DNA from: Streptomyces sp. Je 1-79
GTDB lineage: Bacteria > Actinomycetota > Actinomycetes > Streptomycetales > Streptomycetaceae
Direction of reading: 5' to 3'
Length of the DNA: 64,000 nucleotides
Assembly (NCBI RefSeq): GCF_025195125.1
Contig: NZ_JAMGSL010000011.1
Location: forward strand, 186,001 to 250,000
The first letter of the stretch is position 1, and the number at the start of each line of letters is the position of its first letter. Position numbers and translations under genes: made by a program. Positions 59,355-64,000 of this stretch are shown piece after piece. The notes under the pieces were generated by a model. The model was not told where the DNA came from. It made no database searches and worked only from the letters and a program-made list of their open reading frames with translations.

Positions 59355-60569
59355 ATGTCGCAATCCGGGACCACGCTGATCCTGATCATGTCGATCGCCG
59401 TCCTGGCGCCTCTGCTGGCCTACGCGGTCGGGCGCCGGCTCTCCGTACCGCTCGTCATCTTCGAGATCCTGCTCGGCATCCTGATCGGCCCCGATGTGCT
59501 CGGCTGGGCGCACACGGACGCCCTGATCGACGGCCTCTCGGAGCTCGGCCTCGCGATGCTGATCTTCCTCGCGGGGTACGAGCTCGAGTTCGGCAAGGTG
59601 CGGGGCGACACCCTCACGCGCTCGGTGTGGGCATGGCTGGTCGCGCTGGCGCTCGGACTCGGTGCCGGGGCGCTGCTGGGCGACGGGTTCCACAAGGGTG
59701 TCTTCATCGGCGTGGCGTTGACCAGTACGGCGCTCGGCACCGTACTGCCCGTGCTGCGGGACGCGGGGGAGCTGAAGGGCCGGTTCGGCACGGTGGTGAT
59801 GGCCTTCGGGGCGGTGGGGGAGTTCGGCCCCATCATCGCGATCTCGCTGCTCCTGAGCGGGCGCAGGCCGGGCGAGGCGACGGCGGTGCTCGCGGTCTTC
59901 GCCGCCCTGACCGCCGGGGCCGTGCTCTGGGCGTTGCGGCCCACGCCGCCGTGGTTCTCCCGCGTCATCGCCAAGACCCTGCACACCAGCGCCCAGTTCG
60001 CGGTCCGCTTCGTCTTCCTGCTGCTCGCGGTGATGCTCGGCGCCTCGCAGGCTCTCGGACTCGACGTGCTGCTGGGCGCGTTCGCCGCCGGACTGATCAC
60101 CCGGCTCGTCCTGACCGGTGCCGCGCCCGAGGCGGGACCGGAGATCCTGGCGAAGGTCGAGGGGGTCGGCTTCGGCTTCCTCGTGCCGGTCTTCTTCGTC
60201 GTCACCGGGATCGAGTTCGACCTGGACTCGCTCCTCGACGGCGGCCGCACCCTGCTCCTGCTGCCGCTCTTCCTGCTGTTGTTCCTGGTGGTGCGGGGTG
60301 GCCCGGTCTGGTTCCTCGCCCCCGGCGACCTGGTGCGCAAGGAGCGTGTCGCGCTGGTGCTCTACGAGTCCACGGCCCTGCCGCTCGTCGTCGCGATCAC
60401 CACCATCGGGCTCGACGACAAGGCGCTGACGCCCGGGGAGGCGGCGGCGCTCGTGGGGGCCGGAATGCTCTCCGTCCTCGTCTTCCCCCTCCTCGCGCTG
60501 CGGATCCGCGCGGGTGCGGGAGAGGCGGCGCGGCGGCGGGAGTCGGTCACGGAGTCGGAGTCGTGGTGA
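59355..60569 (+). CDS. Monovalent cation/proton antiporter (CPA2 family)
   Basis: A 404-residue membrane protein with about 12 hydrophobic helices from residue 7 to 385. Family pattern: VPLVIFEILLGILIGPDVLGWA, LGLAMLIFLAGYELEFGKVRG, AFGAVGEFGPIIAISLLL and FLVPVFFVVTGIEFDLDSL, the Glu/Asp in the latter helices being candidate ion-binding residues. Lacks the RCK/TrkA-N domain found in KefB-like members. TAGATA at 59343-59348 lies 7 nt before ATG 59355 and there is no ribosome site, so the message is probably leaderless. The last codons overlap the convergent TetR gene by 23 nt. Confidence 0.9.
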   Translation: MSQSGTTLILIMSIAVLAPLLAYAVGRRLSVPLVIFEILLGILIGPDVLGWAHTDALIDGLSELGLAMLIFLAGYELEFGKVRGDTLTRSVWAWLVALALGLGAGALLGDGFHKGVFIGVALTSTALGTVLPVLRDAGELKGRFGTVVMAFGAVGEFGPIIAISLLLSGRRPGEATAVLAVFAALTAGAVLWALRPTPPWFSRVIAKTLHTSAQFAVRFVFLLLAVMLGASQALGLDVLLGAFAAGLITRLVLTGAAPEAGPEILAKVEGVGFGFLVPVFFVVTGIEFDLDSLLDGGRTLLLLPLFLLLFLVVRGGPVWFLAPGDLVRKERVALVLYESTALPLVVAITTIGLDDKALTPGEAAALVGAGMLSVLVFPLLALRIRAGAGEAARRRESVTESESW

Positions 60570-61230
60570 GGGTGCCTGCGACGGCGGTCGGGGCGTTCCC
60601 GATGAGCGGGCCGAGGTAGCGCAGGACGAGCGTCTTCAGCTCCGTGACCGCCGCGTCCCGCTCGGGTCCTTCGGGGGCGGCGAGGATCAGGGTGAGGCCG
60701 CCCTTGACGACGGCGAAGGTCATCTCGGCCTTGAGGGTGCGGTCCTCGGGGGTGTGGTCCGGCAGATGATGGTCGAACAGGCTCTGGACCGACGTCAGCA
60801 GCGAGGCGTGCAGGGCGTCGTGCTCCTCGGCGATCCGGCCGGGGATCTCGGAGCCGTGCATCAGGGCGAGGAAGACCGGGTTCCGGCAGTTGAACTCGAT
60901 CATCGGGTCGAGCACCGCGTCCACCAGCTCGGGCAGCGGCAGCGCGAGGTTGGCGGGGGTGAACGCCTGTCCGTGCATCTGGCGCATCTGGTGCAGCAGG
61001 CGGCCGCCGAGCTCGACGGCGATCGCCTCCTTGTTGGGGAAGTACTGGTAGAGCGTGCCGGGGGAGACGCTGGCCTCGCGGGCGATCGCGTTGGTGCTGG
61101 CGGCCGTGTAGCCGTTGGTGCAGAAGACGTTCGCGGCCGCCTGGAGCAGCTGCGCGATGCGGCGCTCGCCGCGGGCCTGGCGACGGCGGGGCTTCTGTTC
61201 CGCCGAACTCTCCGGCGTCTCCTCGGACAT
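60547..61230 (-). CDS. TetR repressor of the MMPL transporter
   Basis: A 227-residue TetR-family regulator. HTH about 20-70 (RGERRIAQLLQAAANVFCTNGYTAASTNAIAREASVSPGTLYQYFPNKEAIAVELG). The ligand domain (about 80-215) is helical and ends in a Thr/Pro-rich tail that overlaps the end of the antiporter gene. It is divergent from the MMPL gene with a nested palindrome in the 164-bp gap, the classical repressor-exporter pair. A drug or lipid effector is likely. Confidence 0.93.
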   Translation of the reverse strand: MSEETPESSAEQKPRRRQARGERRIAQLLQAAANVFCTNGYTAASTNAIAREASVSPGTLYQYFPNKEAIAVELGGRLLHQMRQMHGQAFTPANLALPLPELVDAVLDPMIEFNCRNPVFLALMHGSEIPGRIAEEHDALHASLLTSVQSLFDHHLPDHTPEDRTLKAEMTFAVVKGGLTLILAAPEGPERDAAVTELKTLVLRYLGPLIGNAPTAVAGTLTTTPTP

Positions 61231-61258
61231 GACTGTCCCCAGCTTTCCTCAACACGTT

Positions 61259-61319
61259 TGACAAACACGAGAGGTCGCTCGCATTCTTGTGAAACGCGAG
61301 CGATGACTCGTGTTTGTCA
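61259..61319. promoter_or_regulatory. Nested palindrome between TetR and MMPL genes
   Basis: Outer arms TGACAAACACGAG (61259-61271) and complement (61307-61319). Inner arms TCGCTCGC (61275-61282) and GCGAGCGA (61296-61303). All perfect. A plus-strand TTGACA -35 (61258-61263) is within the left arm. 61 bp in total, enough for two TetR dimers. Confidence 0.75.
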
Positions 61320-61394
61320 GTCTATGGCAACGGGCGACCCACGCGACCTGCCGGGAAGCGAGCGCATGGGTCATGGTGAAGGGGACACCGCGGC

Positions 61395-63650
61395 ATGGCC
61401 GAAGTCAAGAATTCAGGGACCGCCCGAGGCGGGGGGTGGACTCGGTTCGTGACGGCCAGGCCGCGCCTGTCCCTGCTGGTCGCGCTCGTGATCGCCGCGC
61501 TCTCCGTCCTCGCGGGCGGCGGTGTCGCCGAGCGGATGGGAAGCGGCGGCTTCGAGGACCCGGACGCCGAATCCACGTACGCGACACAGGTCCTGGAGCG
61601 GGAGTTCCCCGCCTCCCAGCCCAATCTGCTCCTGCTCGTGAGCGCGCGGGAGGGCGGGGTCGACGATCCCGCCGTGGCCGCCGAGGCCCGGCGGCTCGCC
61701 GAGCGGCTCGACGCCGAGCGGGGAGTCGGCGGCATCGGCTCCTACTGGGGGACCGGCTCCCCTGCCCTGCGCTCCGAGGACGGTCGGCAGGCGGTGATCG
61801 TCGCCCGCGTCGGCGGCGAGGAGAAGGAGGCCGGCGAGATCCTGGAGCGGATCGCCCCCCACTACCGGGGCACGCACGGGCCGGTCGAGGTCTCCGTCGG
61901 CGGCCGGCTGGCCGTGCAGCACGAGATGCAGACGGTCGTCGAGGAGGACCTGCTCCGCGCCGAGCTGATCGCCCTGCCGTTGACGCTCGTCCTGCTCGTC
62001 ATGGTCTTCGGCAGCGCGGTCGCCGCGCTGCTGCCCCTGGGGATCGGCATCGTGGCCATCCTGGGGACGAACGTGGTGCTGCGCGGCCTCACCGAACTCA
62101 CCGACGTCTCCGTCTTCGCACAGAACCTGACCACGGCCCTCGGGCTCGGACTCGCCATCGACTACGCCCTGTTCGTCGTCCGCAGGTTCCGCGAGGAGCT
62201 CGCCGGCGGGGCCGACACCCGGACCGCCGTCGGGACCACCCTGCGCACGGCCGGACGGACGGTGCTCTTCTCCGCCCTGACCGTCGCGGCCTCGCTCTCC
62301 GCCATGCTGGTCTTCCCGCAGTACTTCCTGCGCTCCTTCGCCTACGCGGGCATAGCGGTGGTGCTGCTCGCCGCGGCGGCAGCGCTGATCCTGCTGCCCG
62401 CCGCGCTGATGCTGCTCGGGGAGCGCGTCAACGCGCTCGACCTGCGGCTCCTCTTCAGGCGCCGCCGCTCCACGGCGGGTGCGGGGCCGAAGGCCCGGGA
62501 GCAGGGGGCCAAGGAGCCGGGGGCCGGCTGGGCGCGCACGGCGGCTCTGGTGATGCGGCGCGCGCCGGTCTTCGCCGTCGTCACCACGGCGGGGCTCGTC
62601 CTGCTCGGACTGCCCTTCCTCGGGGCGCAGTTCGGCACCGTCGACGACCGGCAGCTTCCGGCCACCGCCGAGTCCCGGGTCGTCCAGGACGCACTGCGCG
62701 ACGGATTCCCCGGCAGCCCGGGCGGCGGGCTCACCGTCCTCGCCGAGGGCGGCGCCACCCCGGCCGAGTACGCCGGGTACCGCGAGCGGATCGGCGCTCT
62801 CGACGGGGTCGAGCGGGTGGACGGACCGGTGACCTCGGGCACCGGCGCCGCTGCCCAGGCGTACTTCACCGTGGTCCCGGAGGGCGAGGGGGTCGGCGCC
62901 ACCGCCCAGCAGGTGGTGGACGAACTGCGCGCCACGAACGCCCCGTTCGACACCTCGGTCACCGGAGCCGCCGCCGTCCTGGTCGACTCCAAGGCCGCCA
63001 TCGGCGAGCGGCTGCCCTGGGCGGGGGCGATCATCGTCGTCGTCACCCTGCTCCTGGTCTTCCTGCTGACCGGCAGTGTCCTGATCCCGGTCCAGGCCGT
63101 CGTCCTCAACGGGCTCAGCCTGACCGCGATGTTCGGCGCCGTCGTGTGGGTCTTCCAGGAGGGCCATCTCTCCGGGCTGCTCGGCTTCACCCCGACCGGC
63201 GACATCGAGACGACGCTGCCGGTGCTGATGTTCTGCGTCGCCTTCGGACTCTCCATGGACTACGGGGTGTTCCTGATATCCCGGATCAAGGAGGAGTACG
63301 ACGCGACGGGTGACCACGACCACGCGGTCCGGTTCGGCCTGCGCCGTACGGGCGGCCTGATCACCGCCGCCGCCGTGATCCTCGCCGTCGTCATGGTGGC
63401 CATCGGCACCTCCCGGGTGACCAACACCAAGATGCTGGGCCTCGGCGTCGCGCTCGCCGTGCTGATGGACGCGATGGTGGTCCGCAGCCTGCTCGTGCCC
63501 GCGGTGATGAAGCTGACCGGCCGCCTGACCTGGTGGGCGCCGGGCCCGCTGCGCCGCTTCCACGACCGGTTCGGCGTCAGCGAGGGCGGCTCGGCGAAGG
63601 CGCCGGCCCCGGCACCGGACACGACGCAGGCCCCGGCCATGGTGCCCTGA
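61395..63650 (+). CDS. MMPL-family transporter (RND superfamily)
   Basis: A 751-residue RND-type membrane protein with two repeats of one-plus-five TM helices and two external loops (about 40-185 and 425-530). MMPL motifs include LGLGLAIDYALFVVRRFREEL and FGLSMDYGVFLISRIKEEYD, each with the Asp-Tyr pair thought to relay protons. In actinobacteria such proteins export lipids, siderophores or pigments and confer drug resistance. It is under a divergent TetR gene. An Ala/Pro-rich cytoplasmic tail (KAPAPAPDTTQAPA) ends the protein. Confidence 0.94.
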   Translation: MAEVKNSGTARGGGWTRFVTARPRLSLLVALVIAALSVLAGGGVAERMGSGGFEDPDAESTYATQVLEREFPASQPNLLLLVSAREGGVDDPAVAAEARRLAERLDAERGVGGIGSYWGTGSPALRSEDGRQAVIVARVGGEEKEAGEILERIAPHYRGTHGPVEVSVGGRLAVQHEMQTVVEEDLLRAELIALPLTLVLLVMVFGSAVAALLPLGIGIVAILGTNVVLRGLTELTDVSVFAQNLTTALGLGLAIDYALFVVRRFREELAGGADTRTAVGTTLRTAGRTVLFSALTVAASLSAMLVFPQYFLRSFAYAGIAVVLLAAAAALILLPAALMLLGERVNALDLRLLFRRRRSTAGAGPKAREQGAKEPGAGWARTAALVMRRAPVFAVVTTAGLVLLGLPFLGAQFGTVDDRQLPATAESRVVQDALRDGFPGSPGGGLTVLAEGGATPAEYAGYRERIGALDGVERVDGPVTSGTGAAAQAYFTVVPEGEGVGATAQQVVDELRATNAPFDTSVTGAAAVLVDSKAAIGERLPWAGAIIVVVTLLLVFLLTGSVLIPVQAVVLNGLSLTAMFGAVVWVFQEGHLSGLLGFTPTGDIETTLPVLMFCVAFGLSMDYGVFLISRIKEEYDATGDHDHAVRFGLRRTGGLITAAAVILAVVMVAIGTSRVTNTKMLGLGVALAVLMDAMVVRSLLVPAVMKLTGRLTWWAPGPLRRFHDRFGVSEGGSAKAPAPAPDTTQAPAMVP

Positions 63651-63655
63651 CGTAC

Positions 63656-63691
63656 CGAGGCCCCGCACCCGGTGCGGGGTGCGGGGCCTCG
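63656..63691 (+). terminator. MMPL terminator
   Basis: Perfect 15-bp stem CGAGGCCCCGCACCC (63656-63670) and complement (63677-63691), 6-nt loop, 5 nt after the stop codon. Confidence 0.85.
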
Positions 63692-63783
63692 TACGGCCCC
63701 CGGGGCCGGGGCCCTCGTGCTGCGGCCCCGGGGGCCGGAGCCCGTGCCACGCGGAGTGCCACGAGCCCGTGCGGGAAGGGAGG

Positions 63784-63981
63784 TCAGTCCCGGCGGCTCC
63801 GGTTCCCCGGACGATTGGCGACCCAGGCGTGGATCGTGTCCGCGTACCAGTAGGGCTTGCCCGACTCGACATGGTCGGGCGTGGGCAGGAGGCCGTGCTT
63901 CCGGTAGGACCGGACGGTGTCCGGCTGCACGTTGATGTGCGCGGCGATGTCCCTGTACGACCAGAGCCTTCTGTCCGTCAT
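63784..63981 (-). CDS. Small excisionase/MerR-like HTH protein
   Basis: A 65-residue protein consisting of one winged helix-turn-helix: LWSYRDIAAHINVQPDTVRSYRKHGLLPTPDHVESGKPYWYADTIHAWVANRPG. This is the HTH_17/excisionase-like or truncated MerR form. GGGAGGT lies 7-8 nt upstream of ATG 63981. No integrase, att site or other phage gene adjoins within the window, so it is more likely a small chromosomal regulator. Sequence beyond 63981 holds only its ribosome site. Confidence 0.85.
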   Translation of the reverse strand: MTDRRLWSYRDIAAHINVQPDTVRSYRKHGLLPTPDHVESGKPYWYADTIHAWVANRPGNRSRRD

Positions 63982-64000
63982 GCGTGTGGCACCTCCCTGC

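Noticed and set aside
63784..63981. Excisionase-like gene as evidence of a prophage or integrative element
   Set aside because: No integrase, attachment site, tRNA edge or other phage gene is visible in the last 10 kb of the window.
10000..64000. CRISPR arrays, insertion sequences, secondary-metabolite gene clusters, new defence systems
   Set aside because: No regularly spaced repeats, no transposase, no PKS/NRPS/terpene genes and no recognisable defence module were seen in the reading.

Overview
The window is a piece of a high-GC actinomycete chromosome, almost certainly Streptomyces. The evidence is third-position G/C in nearly every codon, frequent GTG starts, 4-nt start/stop overlaps, an adpA gene with a single rare TTA codon, a WhiJ/AbaA-type regulatory triad, and secreted chitin- and peptide-degrading enzymes. 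From memory, the gene order resembles the S. coelicolor SCO27xx-SCO28xx core region (adpA, ornA, glmS-type synthase, hexosaminidase, desE/desF, leucine catabolism, LacI locus, citA). That comparison was not computed.

Layout. 1-4.9 kb: a two-component system and a CBM2-GH18 chitinase. 5-9.7 kb: tRNA-His, oligoribonuclease, AdpA, a small membrane protein, a universal stress protein and an acetate-transporter-family protein. 9.9-13.8 kb: GlmS and a GH20 hexosaminidase behind a good DasR-type site. 13.9-15.9 kb: desferrioxamine uptake genes (desE, desF) behind an iron box, without the desABCD synthesis genes expected next to them. 15.8-18.7 kb: an accessory islet with an anti-sigma-like ATPase, an XRE regulator and a DUF397 protein, followed by a ~900-bp inverted-repeat element. 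18.7-25.1 kb: leucine/isovalerate catabolism (acyl-CoA dehydrogenase, HMG-CoA lyase, both methylcrotonyl-CoA carboxylase subunits) divergent from a TetR gene with twin operators. 26-29.1 kb: a second acyl-CoA dehydrogenase with thioesterase II, plus a CDF metal transporter broken by a 31-bp palindromic element. 29.2-37.7 kb: a membrane-anchored XRE regulator and a secreted protein, then a PucR regulator divergent from a solute symporter, a ureohydrolase and a TPP enzyme. 37.8-46 kb: a double ABC exporter, secreted proteins, a secreted aminopeptidase and a GH3 N-acetylglucosaminidase. 46-52.5 kb: LysR/EamA, then LacI divergent from a three-gene sugar operon. 52.5-56.3 kb: RecD2-like helicase and citrate synthase. 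56.6-59.3 kb: copper ATPase and chaperone behind a CsoR-type operator. 59.4-64 kb: antiporter, TetR/MMPL pair and a small excisionase-like HTH protein.

Common threads are chitin/GlcNAc use (chitinase, GH20, GH3, GlmS), branched-chain acyl-CoA degradation, iron scavenging and metal handling. Most regulators sit divergent from their likely targets, with a visible palindrome between them. No prophage, transposase, CRISPR array or biosynthetic cluster was seen. The most notable anomalies are the missing desABCD block, the large inverted repeat at 17.55-18.45 kb, the repeat-disrupted CDF gene and a rare-codon patch in the solute symporter.
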